The notes: generated by a model from the letters alone, not told the origin. A DNA stretch of 64,000 nucleotides from Cyclobacteriaceae bacterium YHN15 (GCA_003797895.1 RKQB01000013.1:1-64000); one strand, 5' to 3'. Counted from the stretch's first letter, positions 1 to 9,271 are shown. A program made the numbers and translations.

Positions 1-133
1 ATGACGTAAACATACACTTTTTTGCTTTTCATGTCAAGCATTCCCCGAAATATTTTTTATTAAAAATACATTTTATTTTATGCAAAATACTTTTTTATAG
101 ATTTGAAAAAAATTAAAAAATAGAAAAAGGCAT

Positions 134-160
134 AAAAAAAGGGCTTTTTAGCCCTTTTTA
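134..160. terminator. Bidirectional rho-independent terminator
   Basis: A 10-bp perfect stem (136-145 with 150-159) closes a 4-base loop. It is flanked by A-runs on the left and T-runs on the right, so it could terminate transcription in either direction. On the minus strand it follows the small ORF at 148-273. On the plus strand it could end a gene lying left of the window. Confidence 0.75.
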
Positions 161-273
161 GTTTTACTCAATTTTTCACTTTTTATTTTTTGGAGGTATT
201 CATTGATCAACCTCATTTTTTGATTATCTCCCAAAATCCCTTGGGGAATAATCCTTTCCAGACTCCAATACAT
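148..273 (-). CDS. Possible 41-aa small protein or gene remnant
   Basis: An ATG at 273 opens a 41-codon frame that reads like protein: a hydrophobic start, then a charged, probably helical Lys/Glu-rich tail ending KTKKG. The TAA stop lies in the loop of the terminator hairpin at 134-160, as a real 3' end might. The frame stays open about 18 codons upstream of the ATG before a stop, so this could also be the tail of a decayed longer gene. No family recognised, and no clear promoter or ribosome binding site seen. Confidence 0.3.
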   Translation of the reverse strand: MYWSLERIIPQGILGDNQKMRLINEYLQKIKSEKLSKTKKG

Positions 274-416
274 AACAATTAAATTTGGGTGATGGTAAAA
301 TAACGGGTGAATGGATGAAATGTTTGTTTAAAATAGACATTCAATATGAAATAAATTTTTCTCCTTTCAAAATTGTTACTTAAATTAATCATCCAATCCC
401 TAGCTAAAAGTTAATC

Positions 417-1847
417 ATGGAACTCACCGAAGAATTGACTGCTCCCCTGATCGATCAGGTTTTTACTGCCCAAAAAAAACAATCCGTGATAATGAGGCAA
501 AGTACTGCTGTACAACGTATTGCTTTGTTAAAAAAAATGATGGATTGGATAAAAACACATATGGAGGACATCAATAGGGCCATTCATGCAGATTTTAAAA
601 AACCTTATCCTGAAATCAGCATCAGTGAAATCTACCCGGTCACTTCTGAAATAAAACATGCGATCAAACACCTGGAAACTTGGATGAAGCCCAAAAAGGT
701 CCATACTCCTGTTACCATGTTGGGCAGCGATTCCTATATTCACTACGAACCAAAAGGAAGCAGCCTGATTATTTCCCCTTGGAATTATCCCTTCAGCTTG
801 GCTTTAGGCCCTCTTGTATCTGCCCTTTCAGCAGGATGTACTGCCATCATCAAACCTTCTGAAATGACTCCTCATACTTCTGCGCTGATAAGGAGAATGG
901 CTGAGGAAATCTTTGACAAAAGCCAGGTTGCGGTATTTGAAGGAGATGTAGATGTCGCCCAAAAATTATTGGCCAAACCATTTGACCATATTTTTTTTAC
1001 CGGAAGTCCTTCAGTTGGTAAAATGATTATGAAAGCTGCGGCAGAAAATCTGAGTTCCGTAACGCTGGAATTAGGGGGAAAATCACCGGTCATTATAGAC
1101 TCAAAAACAAACCTCAAAGATGCTGCTGAAAAAATCGTGATGACAAAGTTATTGAATTGCGGACAAACCTGCGTTGCTCCTGATTATGTACTTGTTCATA
1201 CTTCAGTTAAAGATACTTTCTTAACTGAGCTTAAGGAAAATATTCAGAAGATGTACGATCCAAAAAACAAAGGAGTGGAGAAATCAAAGGATTATGCCCG
1301 AATTGTAAATACCAGACATCTAAAGAGGATCAAGCACCTCTTGGCTGATGCGGAATTGAAAGGCGCCCAAATCTTTTGGGGAGGATATGTGAATGAAGAA
1401 GATAACTTTTTCGAGCCTACCATTTTAACAGGTTTAACTGAGGAAATGGATATCATGCATGAGGAAATATTCGGTCCGATATTGCCTGTCATTTCTTATT
1501 CTGATTTGGAAGAGGCTATCAATTATATTAACCTAAAGCCAAAGCCGCTTGCACTATATGTTTTTTCTAAAGATAATGATACGATCAAGAGAGTATTTAA
1601 GGAAACTTCCTCAGGTGCGGCTGTTGCCAATGACTGTGCACTTCATTTTTTACAAAACGAATTGCCTTTTGGTGGTGTCAACAATAGTGGGATAGGTAAG
1701 GCACATGGGTACTTTGGCTTCCTGACCTTTAGTAATGAAAAGGCTGTAATGAAACAAAGAATTGGAATGACGGCGACCAAACCCATATATCCTCCTTATG
1801 GAATTATAAGCAAAAAAATTATCGATAGTTTATTAAGGTGGTTCTAA
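417..1847 (+). CDS. NAD(P)-dependent aldehyde dehydrogenase (class 3-like)
   Basis: Oxidises aldehydes to carboxylic acids with NAD(P)+. The 476-aa length fits the ALDH3/fatty-aldehyde branch rather than the roughly 500-aa ALDH1/2 branch. Visible motifs are PWNYP (catalytic Asn near 123), IKPSE (Lys146, cofactor binding), FTGSPSVGK (glycine motif near 195), LELGGKSP (general base Glu218) and GQTC (nucleophile Cys252). A positively charged, hydrophobic C-terminus resembles the membrane-associating tails of fatty aldehyde dehydrogenases, which is only suggestive. The ATG at 417 is the first plausible start. The next gene begins 44 bp downstream on the same strand, so co-transcription is possible, but no shared pathway is evident. 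The substrate is unknown. Confidence 0.9.
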   Translation: MELTEELTAPLIDQVFTAQKKQSVIMRQSTAVQRIALLKKMMDWIKTHMEDINRAIHADFKKPYPEISISEIYPVTSEIKHAIKHLETWMKPKKVHTPVTMLGSDSYIHYEPKGSSLIISPWNYPFSLALGPLVSALSAGCTAIIKPSEMTPHTSALIRRMAEEIFDKSQVAVFEGDVDVAQKLLAKPFDHIFFTGSPSVGKMIMKAAAENLSSVTLELGGKSPVIIDSKTNLKDAAEKIVMTKLLNCGQTCVAPDYVLVHTSVKDTFLTELKENIQKMYDPKNKGVEKSKDYARIVNTRHLKRIKHLLADAELKGAQIFWGGYVNEEDNFFEPTILTGLTEEMDIMHEEIFGPILPVISYSDLEEAINYINLKPKPLALYVFSKDNDTIKRVFKETSSGAAVANDCALHFLQNELPFGGVNNSGIGKAHGYFGFLTFSNEKAVMKQRIGMTATKPIYPPYGIISKKIIDSLLRWF

Positions 1848-1891
1848 ACCCTAGCATTTAAAATATTCGTCTGTGAAAAAGATGCCAAATT

Positions 1892-3025
1892 ATGACTTCA
1901 AAATCCCTTGTATTTATTTTTCTTTACCTGTTGATTTCATTATCTACTATGGGACAACATAGAGCCAGGGATTATGGAATCAAAATTGGCGTTATGCAAC
2001 CGGGCCAATACAATGGAATTACCGATGTCAAAGGCGTATCAGTGGGTCATTTGACAAAAATTGAAGGTGAAAAAATCAAAACCGGAGTAACTGCCATTCT
2101 TCCTCATTCCGGTAATTTATTCCAGGAAAAAGTACCTGCAGCTGTTTTCATAGGAAATGGGTTCGGAAAGTTGGCCGGTAGCACCCAAATAGAAGAATTG
2201 GGCAACTTGGAAAGCCCCATCATTTTAACCAATACATTAAGTGTTGCTGCAGGAATCCAGGGTGTAATAGAGTTTACACTTCATTTCCCCGGTAATGAAG
2301 AGGTTCAATCTGTGAATGCAGTTGTGGGTGAAACAAACGATGGTTTTCTAAATGATATCCGAGGCCAACATATTTCAAGTGCAGATATTTTAGAAGCCAT
2401 ACAAAATGCGACAAGTGAATTTGTTTTGGAAGGTAATGTTGGGGCTGGTACGGGGACGGTTTGTTTTGGATATAAAGGAGGTATAGGGACTTCATCAAGA
2501 AAACTTCCTAATTCGCTTGGGGGATATACTATTGGTGTATTGGTTCAAAGTAATTTTGGAGGAGTCCTTCAAATCGATGGGGTTCCAATCGGAGAAGAAC
2601 TGGGCCAATATAGTTTTAAAAACCAGCTGGAATCTGTTGACGGTTCCTGTATGATCATTGTGGCAACAGACGCACCATTAAATGAAAGAAATTTAAAAAG
2701 ATTGGCACAAAGAGCCATGATGGGACTGGCCAAAACCGGAGGAATTGCCTCCAATGGCTCGGGTGATTATGTCATTGCATTTTCAACATTTGAACCCAAT
2801 CGAATAACACACCAGGAAAAGCCCCTGGTTTTAGAAAAACCTGTATTGCTAAGAAATGATGATTTGAGTCCTCTGTTCTTGGCTACCATTGAAGCGACTG
2901 AAGAGGCAATTGTCAATTCACTCTTCGCAGCAAAAGACATGATAGCAAAGGACAATAGAACGATAAAATCTCTCCCCATTGACACAGTCATAGAAATAAT
3001 GAAGAAATATAACCGCCTCCAATGA
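1892..3025 (+). CDS. Secreted P1-family (DmpA/BapA-type) aminopeptidase
   Basis: An N-terminal nucleophile hydrolase of the DmpA/L-aminopeptidase D-esterase family (MEROPS S58). These self-cleave into two subunits and release N-terminal residues, or act on beta-peptides. A signal peptide covers about residues 1-21, ending before QHRARDYG. The family hallmark GITDVKGVSVGH is near residue 41. The segment VDGSCMIIVATDAPL near 249-263 matches the autoproteolysis site, with Ser252 the predicted nucleophile, and NGSGDY follows near residue 289. Length 377 aa is usual. Its stop is 4 bp from the convergent photolyase stop, with no terminator between them. The natural substrate cannot be read from the sequence. 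Confidence 0.87.
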   Translation: MTSKSLVFIFLYLLISLSTMGQHRARDYGIKIGVMQPGQYNGITDVKGVSVGHLTKIEGEKIKTGVTAILPHSGNLFQEKVPAAVFIGNGFGKLAGSTQIEELGNLESPIILTNTLSVAAGIQGVIEFTLHFPGNEEVQSVNAVVGETNDGFLNDIRGQHISSADILEAIQNATSEFVLEGNVGAGTGTVCFGYKGGIGTSSRKLPNSLGGYTIGVLVQSNFGGVLQIDGVPIGEELGQYSFKNQLESVDGSCMIIVATDAPLNERNLKRLAQRAMMGLAKTGGIASNGSGDYVIAFSTFEPNRITHQEKPLVLEKPVLLRNDDLSPLFLATIEATEEAIVNSLFAAKDMIAKDNRTIKSLPIDTVIEIMKKYNRLQ

Positions 3026-3029
3026 TACA

Positions 3030-4559
3030 TTATAAGTCTTCTACATTGGCTAAATAATATTCAGCCTGCCGTAGAATTTCCTCCTTATCCTTCATTTTAG
3101 ACAAGGTCCTGTATACCATACCTATTCTGGGGTTTTTGGCTAACTTTTCTTCATTTCTAGCATAAAAATGCCAGTATAAACTATTAAAAGGACAAGCCTT
3201 TTCTCCTACTTTAAGCGTTTTTTTATAATAACAGCCTCCACAATAATCGCTCATCTTATCTATATAGTTGGCAGAGCTCACATAAGGTTTTGTTCCAACT
3301 ATCCCTCCATCTGCATACTGACTCATACCCCTCGTATTTGTTATTTCAACCCATTCCACTGCATCAATATAGATTCCCAAATACCAACGGTCTACCTCAT
3401 CTGGATGAACCCCTGCAAGCAATGCAAAATTTCCAGTAACCATCAATCTTTGGATATGATGGGCATAAGCATATTCCAATGATTGGCCGATAGCATGTTT
3501 CATACAGTTCATTTTAGTCTTGCCTGTCCAATAGAATTCCGGTAGTTTGTGCTCATGCTTAAAATAGTTTAAGGAAGCAAACTCAGGCATTTTAGCCCAA
3601 TACACCCCTCGCATGTATTCTCTCCAACCTATAATTTGTCGTATAAATCCTTCAGCCTGGGAAATCCGGATGCTTTCTTGATTTTCATACCAGTAATCCT
3701 CTACTGTTTTTACGACCTCCAGAGGAGAAATGATTTTTGTATTCAGGCTGAAGCTTAATTTGCTATGAAAAAGAAAAGCATCTCCCGTATACATGGCATC
3801 CTGAAATTCACCAAACTTGGGAAGTAATTGACTACAGAAATATTCCAGTAATTCCAGACTTTCTCCCCGGCATGTCGGCCAGTTAAATTCTTCCTCCTTT
3901 AACTTTCCGATAGTTTTTATTCCCTCTTTTTCCAAAAGGTGTTTTATTTCTGTTACGTTTTTGGGATAGATTTTTGCCGGTTTGAGCAACATCGGATCTC
4001 TCAATTTATTCCTGTTTTCATGGTCAAAATTCCATTTACCGGTAAGTGGTTCCTGCCCCTCCATTAAAATATGATGCTTTTTTCTCATTTCCCTGTAAAA
4101 TGATTCCATCAAAAAAGTTTTTTTCCCTTTAAAAAATTCGGCCAAATAAGCCCTGGAAGTAAGGAAATGTTCTGTATCATACACTTTTGTTGAAATTGTC
4201 AATTCTTGACTAAACCTGCTCAATTGTAGGTCCAACCTATATTCATCCGGAAGTTGATATTCAAAGAGACTGATCCCCTTTTCATTTATTAATTTCCTGA
4301 GATTTATAACGGGATCCTGTTCATTTTCGGGATTATCCAAGGTCAGGTATAAAACCCTATGACCTAGTCTTTTCAGCCATTCACTAAAATTTCTCATTGA
4401 AACAAAAAAAGCGACGACCTTCTGAACGTGATGATGGACATAATCAGTTTCCTGTCTCATTTCCATCATGACATAGAGCACATTATCGTTTTTTTCTTTA
4501 TACCAGTGATGTTCACTGTTAAGCTGATCGCCCAGAATCAGGCGTAAAGTGTTGGTCAT
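3030..4559 (-). CDS. Fe-S cluster (6-4)-type photolyase/cryptochrome (PhrB family)
   Basis: Member of the prokaryotic FeS-BCP photolyase group, flavoproteins that use light to repair (6-4) photoproducts. The N-terminus LRLILGDQLN is the family start and fixes the ATG at 4559. Four cysteines are placed as in PhrB's 4Fe-4S ligands: Cys352 (in MNCMKHAIG), Cys440 and Cys443 (in DYCGGC) and Cys456 (in EKACPF). Length 509 aa is typical. The start codon lies directly behind a perfect palindrome with a T-run (4560-4590), so there is no ordinary room for a ribosome binding site. Expression may depend on readthrough or on structure opening. Repair specificity is inferred from the family. Confidence 0.88.
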   Translation of the reverse strand: MTNTLRLILGDQLNSEHHWYKEKNDNVLYVMMEMRQETDYVHHHVQKVVAFFVSMRNFSEWLKRLGHRVLYLTLDNPENEQDPVINLRKLINEKGISLFEYQLPDEYRLDLQLSRFSQELTISTKVYDTEHFLTSRAYLAEFFKGKKTFLMESFYREMRKKHHILMEGQEPLTGKWNFDHENRNKLRDPMLLKPAKIYPKNVTEIKHLLEKEGIKTIGKLKEEEFNWPTCRGESLELLEYFCSQLLPKFGEFQDAMYTGDAFLFHSKLSFSLNTKIISPLEVVKTVEDYWYENQESIRISQAEGFIRQIIGWREYMRGVYWAKMPEFASLNYFKHEHKLPEFYWTGKTKMNCMKHAIGQSLEYAYAHHIQRLMVTGNFALLAGVHPDEVDRWYLGIYIDAVEWVEITNTRGMSQYADGGIVGTKPYVSSANYIDKMSDYCGGCYYKKTLKVGEKACPFNSLYWHFYARNEEKLAKNPRIGMVYRTLSKMKDKEEILRQAEYYLANVEDL

Positions 4560-4590
4560 AAAAAAAGGGATTATGATATCATAATCCCTT
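4560..4590 (-). terminator. Perfect 26-bp palindrome with T-run abutting the photolyase ATG
   Basis: Bases 4565-4590 form an exact inverted repeat centred between 4577 and 4578. On the minus strand the repeat runs into seven T residues (two of them in the stem) and then directly into the photolyase ATG at 4559. It has the form of an intrinsic terminator for the PorP/SprF-adhesin transcript upstream, yet it occupies the position of the photolyase leader. It may act as terminator, attenuator or both. Confidence 0.75.
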
Positions 4591-4636
4591 CACGGTCTAT
4601 TTGTTTAAAAAAATACACTATATAACTACAGTGTTT

Positions 4637-5665
4637 TCAGTATTTAAAACAGGGCAGTATACTGCCCTTACGGCCTGCCTGCTTTTGATCTCCGGCAAGA
4701 AATGATAGCCTCATAGAAACCTCGTGGGCTCCACCCGTATTGGCCTGACCGAGATTGGAAAGGGTAAAATCATAACTATACCCTATATCGAGACCATTTC
4801 CAAGAGAAATTCCCAAGAGACCAATCAAAGATTCACTGTTTGGCATTCCGTTACCCACTGTTGGAAGCCCCCTATACCAAACCCCAAAAACCAGGGGTTG
4901 TATGTTGATTTGGGCCCCCACATCCAACTGATTGAATGGATCCTGATGTTTGTAGTTAAATGCCAGAACGAGTTCTTTCTGATTTTGGGTATTATTCATG
5001 AAGTTATTCACCATGCCATTTGACAAATCAAACTTCAATCCCCCATGTGCGGAAAGCTTCATGGGCCACTTACTGATTTGATCATCGACAAAAGAAATAT
5101 TGGGTTGTGTTACATGATGAGCTGAAATCCCAATCCATCCATGCTCATTATTATACAGCATACCGAAATGGTAATCCATATAACGATGTCTGCTATCCTT
5201 CCCCAACAATTCCCCACTAAAATCCCCAATTGCTCCTGAAGTTTGGTCTATTTGACTACCGAATACAAATTGGCTTAAATTGGCATCTCTGGAAAAGAAG
5301 CTTGCCTGGCCCCCGAATCTTAAAAAACTATTAAAGCCAAGTTGGACTCTATAAGAATAGGCAATCCCAACTTCTGAGGTCCTCAAGCCTGCCATTGTTT
5401 CATTCATTCCATTGATAATCAAACCCAGACCGCTGTTGAGGTTAAAGAAATAATGATCAAAGTATGCCGAATAGGCGTTCAGGCTATGGTCCAATCCCGG
5501 CCACTGGTTTCGGTAATTCACGCCAAACCGGGTCATTTCTGAAGATCCTGCAAATGCAGGGTTCAAATAAATTGGTGCTGCATAAAATTGAGAAAATTGA
5601 ATATCCTGAGCTTTCCCCAAAAAGATCAATGTCATCATGCAGTATGTTAAAAATATCCTTTTCAT
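4637..5665 (-). CDS. PorP/SprF-family type IX secretion membrane protein
   Basis: Outer-membrane beta-barrel-like protein of the PorP/SprF family. These accompany type IX secretion and are often encoded beside the type B cargo they help export or anchor. The signal peptide covers about residues 1-19 (ending GKA, before QDIQFSQ). The family signature FSQFYAAPIYLNPAFAGS follows, then NYRNQWPG. Length 342 aa is normal. It starts 4 bp after the adhesin gene at 5670-7535, so the two form an operon and probably a dedicated secretion pair. The transcript ends at the palindromic terminator at 4560-4590. Confidence 0.92.
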   Translation of the reverse strand: MKRIFLTYCMMTLIFLGKAQDIQFSQFYAAPIYLNPAFAGSSEMTRFGVNYRNQWPGLDHSLNAYSAYFDHYFFNLNSGLGLIINGMNETMAGLRTSEVGIAYSYRVQLGFNSFLRFGGQASFFSRDANLSQFVFGSQIDQTSGAIGDFSGELLGKDSRHRYMDYHFGMLYNNEHGWIGISAHHVTQPNISFVDDQISKWPMKLSAHGGLKFDLSNGMVNNFMNNTQNQKELVLAFNYKHQDPFNQLDVGAQINIQPLVFGVWYRGLPTVGNGMPNSESLIGLLGISLGNGLDIGYSYDFTLSNLGQANTGGAHEVSMRLSFLAGDQKQAGRKGSILPCFKY

Positions 5666-5669
5666 AAAA

Positions 5670-7535
5670 TTACCTTACTATAGTAAGCGTGCCTGCTTTT
5701 TGCATAGATTCCCCACTGATGGTGGTAAATAAAATTTTGTATACATAATTACCTGTGGGGAGTAATTTGCCTTTGTAGGTCCCGTCCCATCCTTTCCCTT
5801 CCAATCCCTGCTGTGTATAAAGGTGTTCTCCCCAGTGGTTAAAAATGTTCATTTCGAAACTGACTACTCCCTTTAAAACCGGTATAAAATGGTCATTTAG
5901 GCCATCTCCATTGGGAGTAAAAGCATTGGGAATGGTAACCCACTCATCTTTTTCCAAAACCCTGATGGACTTGCTCTGAACTGAAGAACATCCATAGATA
6001 TCATAAGCCCTCAGTACTACATCAAATTCTCCGGGTTTTTTGAAAACATAAACAGGATCTCTTTCACTTGCACTTGCCCCATCACCAAAATCCCATTCCC
6101 ATGCTATAAAATCTTCAGCTATCTCGCTTTCGAAAACCAAAGGTTCCAAAACCTGCACTTCCGATTCTGAAGAAATGGATAGTTTCCTTACATTGAAATC
6201 TATCCTACCAGCTATACTATTATCAAATGGAAATTCTATTCTTATTTTTTCTTTGGTCATACAACCAATACTGTCCACCACCTCTACCTCATACTCTCCC
6301 GGTTGATCAAATTCAATCTCATTTTTATCAGTAACTCCATTGCTCCAATTAATCGTGTAAGGACTTTTACCCCCCTCTATCCTAACCCAGGCAAAACCTT
6401 TCGCTTCCCCGTTTTCACAATTCACATCTATTGCGCTTTCAATTTTTGCAGACAACTTGCTTGGCTGCTCAATCTCTATGACCGAGCTTATTTCACAGCC
6501 ATTGGCATCTTTTACTTTGAGAGAGTAGGTCCCTGAAGGGAGGTTTTTAAGATTATTGCTACTTGACCCATTGTTCCATAAAAAAGTATAAGGCTCCAGT
6601 CCACCTTTGACTTCAACATCAATTTCACCTTCATTGGATCCAAAGCACTGATTATGTTTGATCCTCCTTACAGATAATTCAATTGAGGAAGGGGATTGAA
6701 TTTCGAATGACTTGGTAATGCTACAGCCTGCTCCATCTTTAATGGTCACTTCATAGCTTCCTGCCTCAAGGTTATCAATGTCTTTTGTGGTATTTCCATT
6801 GGACCATTGATATGAAAAAGGTGCTGTTCCGCCAGATATTTGTAAGGAAATGGCCCCCAATCCGTTGTCTGAACAGCTGATTTGCTTAAGGTTTTCACTG
6901 ACTTCAAAGGAATCCGCCCCTGACTTGATCTCAAAAGATAGTGTTGCATCGCAATTGTACATATCGATAACCCTTACCGAATATGTTCCGGGCTCCAAAT
7001 TATTGGCCTCCAATTCATTTGTCAAACCATGACTCCATTCGATTTTATATGGCTCTCCTCTTCCAAATTTTATATCGACTTTAGCACTACCATCCACATT
7101 ATTTGCGCAGGTCGCATGTTCTAATGCTCCCATTTCTATGATCAAAGGAAATGGGGGTTGTATGATAATACGCTCCTCATGTTCTTTTCCATTGCTGTCC
7201 TTGATAAATACGGTATAGGTTCCAGCATATAAATTATATCGGTTTTGAACCTTCTCAAGGTTATTCCAGGTAAACATGTAGGGAGCTGCCCCTCCTGAAA
7301 CTTCCAGAATGATATGACCCCTGTCCAAATGATGACACAGTGCCAGTTTTCCTGAAACTTTGACTGTCAACTGACCTTCCGCAGAAATACCAGATCCTTC
7401 TATAAATGTATACCCCCCCAGCCCATGATTTGAAGCAGAATAAGAACCCCAAACCTTAGGCAAGGCCAAAGCAAATCCAACCTGAAATATCAGAAGGCTA
7501 AAGAGTAAATAAGCTATTTTCCCACCGAATGGCAT
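5670..7535 (-). CDS. T9SS type B cargo adhesin with SprB-like repeats and PKD domain
   Basis: A large secreted surface protein. A signal peptide lies in the first ~25 residues. About five imperfect units of roughly 75 residues follow (about 90-440), each with an APYxxxWSNG-type core, a YxVxVxD strand and a cysteine, resembling SprB repeats of gliding adhesins. A PKD-like domain with WDFGDG is near 480-545. The C-terminus begins with IPNAFTPNGDGLND and contains NHWGE and WDGTYKGK, the hallmark of the type B (gliding-motility-associated) sorting domain. The gene is shorter than true SprB. The adjoining PorP/SprF gene is the likely partner. Role inferred: adhesion or gliding. Confidence 0.92.
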   Translation of the reverse strand: MPFGGKIAYLLFSLLIFQVGFALALPKVWGSYSASNHGLGGYTFIEGSGISAEGQLTVKVSGKLALCHHLDRGHIILEVSGGAAPYMFTWNNLEKVQNRYNLYAGTYTVFIKDSNGKEHEERIIIQPPFPLIIEMGALEHATCANNVDGSAKVDIKFGRGEPYKIEWSHGLTNELEANNLEPGTYSVRVIDMYNCDATLSFEIKSGADSFEVSENLKQISCSDNGLGAISLQISGGTAPFSYQWSNGNTTKDIDNLEAGSYEVTIKDGAGCSITKSFEIQSPSSIELSVRRIKHNQCFGSNEGEIDVEVKGGLEPYTFLWNNGSSSNNLKNLPSGTYSLKVKDANGCEISSVIEIEQPSKLSAKIESAIDVNCENGEAKGFAWVRIEGGKSPYTINWSNGVTDKNEIEFDQPGEYEVEVVDSIGCMTKEKIRIEFPFDNSIAGRIDFNVRKLSISSESEVQVLEPLVFESEIAEDFIAWEWDFGDGASASERDPVYVFKKPGEFDVVLRAYDIYGCSSVQSKSIRVLEKDEWVTIPNAFTPNGDGLNDHFIPVLKGVVSFEMNIFNHWGEHLYTQQGLEGKGWDGTYKGKLLPTGNYVYKILFTTISGESMQKAGTLTIVR

Positions 7536-7958
7536 GTCCTATTTTTGATTGCAGCATATAGGGTCATTACAAGCAGATATTTTGTTATTTGAGGACATAA
7601 TTTTGTATTTGGTTTTTTAAAACAAAATTTTATGCTTTTCAAATAAAACAAAATGATATACTTGTATGTTGTCTATTCTTCTTAATTTATCAAAGAATAT
7701 TTTGATTATGCAAGCAAACCTCTATCATAAAAAAAGTAAAATGCATTTCGGAAAAATGAATTCCTCACTGTCATAAAACCATATTCAAAAAAATCAAGGC
7801 AAGCTGCTTTTTACTTGGTTTCAAATGAGTTTCTGCAAAATCCATCCTCATTTTCATCCTTGGAAAAAAAATTAAAAAAAAAATATTTTGGTTTTAAAAT
7901 TTAGGAAAACAAGCGTTTTTGGCCGAATTCCAATTTAGACTGGTTGAAAATTGACAAA
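7536..7958. other. Intergenic region without recognised gene
   Basis: This AT-rich stretch lies upstream of the adhesin-PorP/SprF operon, which reads leftward, and downstream of lysA. I see no coding pattern, RNA gene or long repeat. It should contain the adhesin promoter, but I could not find a perfect minus-strand TAnnTTTG element near 7535. A TATTTTTG at 7540-7547 points the other way and has no gene ahead of it for nearly 2 kb. Confidence 0.55.
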
Positions 7959-7990
7959 GAAAAAGCTGCTGGGAAAACCCTCAGCAGCTT
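7959..7990 (-). terminator. Intrinsic terminator of lysA
   Basis: A 9-bp perfect stem (7963-7971 with 7982-7990) is extended by further G-U/G-C pairs around an A-rich loop and followed on the minus strand by a short T-rich run. It begins 22 bp past the lysA stop codon. Confidence 0.75.
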
Positions 7991-8012
7991 GCATTTTCAC
8001 GATAAGCTATGC

Positions 8013-9245
8013 TTATAGATCAATTTCGACCTGATGTCTTAGAATATCATCGAAAGTTTCCCTTTCACGAATAAGTTGCGCTTTGCCATTTAGGATTAGG
8101 ACTTCTGCGGGCCTTAATCTTGAATTGTAGTTCGATGACATACTGATGCCATAAGCCCCGGCGTTTTTTATAGCAATAATATCCCCTTCCTGTACTTCAC
8201 GCAACTTACGGTCTGCAGCAATGGTGTCAGTTTCACAAATATATCCAACAATGGTATAGACTCTTTCCGGACCATCCAACTTAGAAATATTGACTACATC
8301 ATGATAAGCATCATACATCATGGGGCGAATAAGATGGTTCAATCCGGAATCTACCCCTACAAAAGTTGAAGCAGGTGTTGATTTAACAATATTCACTTTC
8401 ACCAAAAGATATCCGGATTCAGAAACCAGAAACTTGCCAGGCTCAAACCAGATTTCCAAATCCGAGCCATATTCCACACAGAACTCCCTAAAAGCTTTTG
8501 AAACTTTATTCCCCACCTCCTTAATATCTGTAGCAATATCACCTTTTTTGTAGGCTACTTTGAATCCTCCGCCAAAATCAAGGAATTTCAGTCCTTTAAA
8601 TTCCCTTGCAGCATCAAATAAAATTTCGGCTCCTTTCAAGAAAACCTCAGCATCCAATATATCGGAACCAGTGTGTACATGAAGGCCTATTACATTTAAA
8701 TCATAGGCATTTATTACTTTATGCACATGCTTTAACTGCAAAATGGAAATCCCAAATTTACTGTCTATATGGCCAACCGATATTTTTGCATTCCCCCCTG
8801 CAAGAATATGGGGATTCAATCGAATACAAACAGGTACCTTATTGCCATAATAGGTACCAAAATGTTCCAACATAGGAATATTATCAATGTTGATCATCAC
8901 CCCTAAATTTTCCGCTTCCTGAATCTCTTCAAAGGACACTGAATTCGGCGTATACATAATTTCATGGGGTTCAAATCCTGCATGCATACATAATTTGACC
9001 TCTTCAATAGAAACCGCGTCCACGCCGGTTCCCGCCTTCTTCATCAATTTAAGTATATTAATATTGGAAAGGGCTTTTGTTGCATACTTGATCTTTAACT
9101 TTACTGTGGAAAAAGCATCTTGGAGCTTCTTCACCTGGTTCAATATTTTCTCCCCATCATACACATATAAAGGAGTACCATAATCCTTTGCAAGACGAGT
9201 CAATGAAACTCCCTGAATTTGATACTGATTGTCCTTGATTTCCAT
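8013..9245 (-). CDS. lysA: Diaminopimelate decarboxylase
   Basis: A PLP-dependent enzyme that converts meso-diaminopimelate to lysine and CO2, the last step of lysine synthesis. Visible motifs are KYATKA (PLP lysine, Lys57), HIDSKFGI, HVHTGSD, FGGGF (phosphate-binding glycines) and GYICETDT (active-site Cys/Glu). I chose the ATG at 9245 (410 aa, normal for the family) rather than an in-frame ATG at 9302. The extra 19 residues are not family-like, and a TAnnTTTG promoter element (9264-9271) lies inside that extension. The gene is monocistronic, with its own terminator downstream. Confidence 0.93.
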   Translation of the reverse strand: MEIKDNQYQIQGVSLTRLAKDYGTPLYVYDGEKILNQVKKLQDAFSTVKLKIKYATKALSNINILKLMKKAGTGVDAVSIEEVKLCMHAGFEPHEIMYTPNSVSFEEIQEAENLGVMINIDNIPMLEHFGTYYGNKVPVCIRLNPHILAGGNAKISVGHIDSKFGISILQLKHVHKVINAYDLNVIGLHVHTGSDILDAEVFLKGAEILFDAAREFKGLKFLDFGGGFKVAYKKGDIATDIKEVGNKVSKAFREFCVEYGSDLEIWFEPGKFLVSESGYLLVKVNIVKSTPASTFVGVDSGLNHLIRPMMYDAYHDVVNISKLDGPERVYTIVGYICETDTIAADRKLREVQEGDIIAIKNAGAYGISMSSNYNSRLRPAEVLILNGKAQLIRERETFDDILRHQVEIDL

Positions 9246-9263
9246 GAAATTAATTTTAAACGG

Positions 9264-9271
9264 CAAAGATA
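9264..9271 (-). promoter_or_regulatory. TAnnTTTG promoter element of lysA
   Basis: TATCTTTG on the minus strand matches the Bacteroidota -7 consensus and ends 18 nt before the chosen lysA ATG at 9245. A T-rich tract lies upstream. It supports the shorter lysA start. Confidence 0.55.

Larger units (their letters stand above)
1..416. other. Left-edge AT-rich region
   Basis: No long gene is visible here. The first 130 bases are AT-rich without an obvious coding pattern. A strong symmetric hairpin lies at 134-160, and a 41-codon minus-strand reading frame ends inside its loop. Bases 274-416 lead into the aldehyde dehydrogenase and should contain its promoter, but I found no perfect TAnnTTTG element close to that start. 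Confidence 0.6.

Noticed and set aside
5670..7535. Imperfect direct repeats in the adhesin gene as a possible CRISPR-like or mobile repeat
   Set aside because: They are coding SprB-like protein repeats in frame, of about 225 bases, without spacers.
7540..7547. TATTTTTG promoter element on the plus strand
   Set aside because: No plus-strand gene follows within nearly 2 kb, and it faces lysA in the wrong direction.
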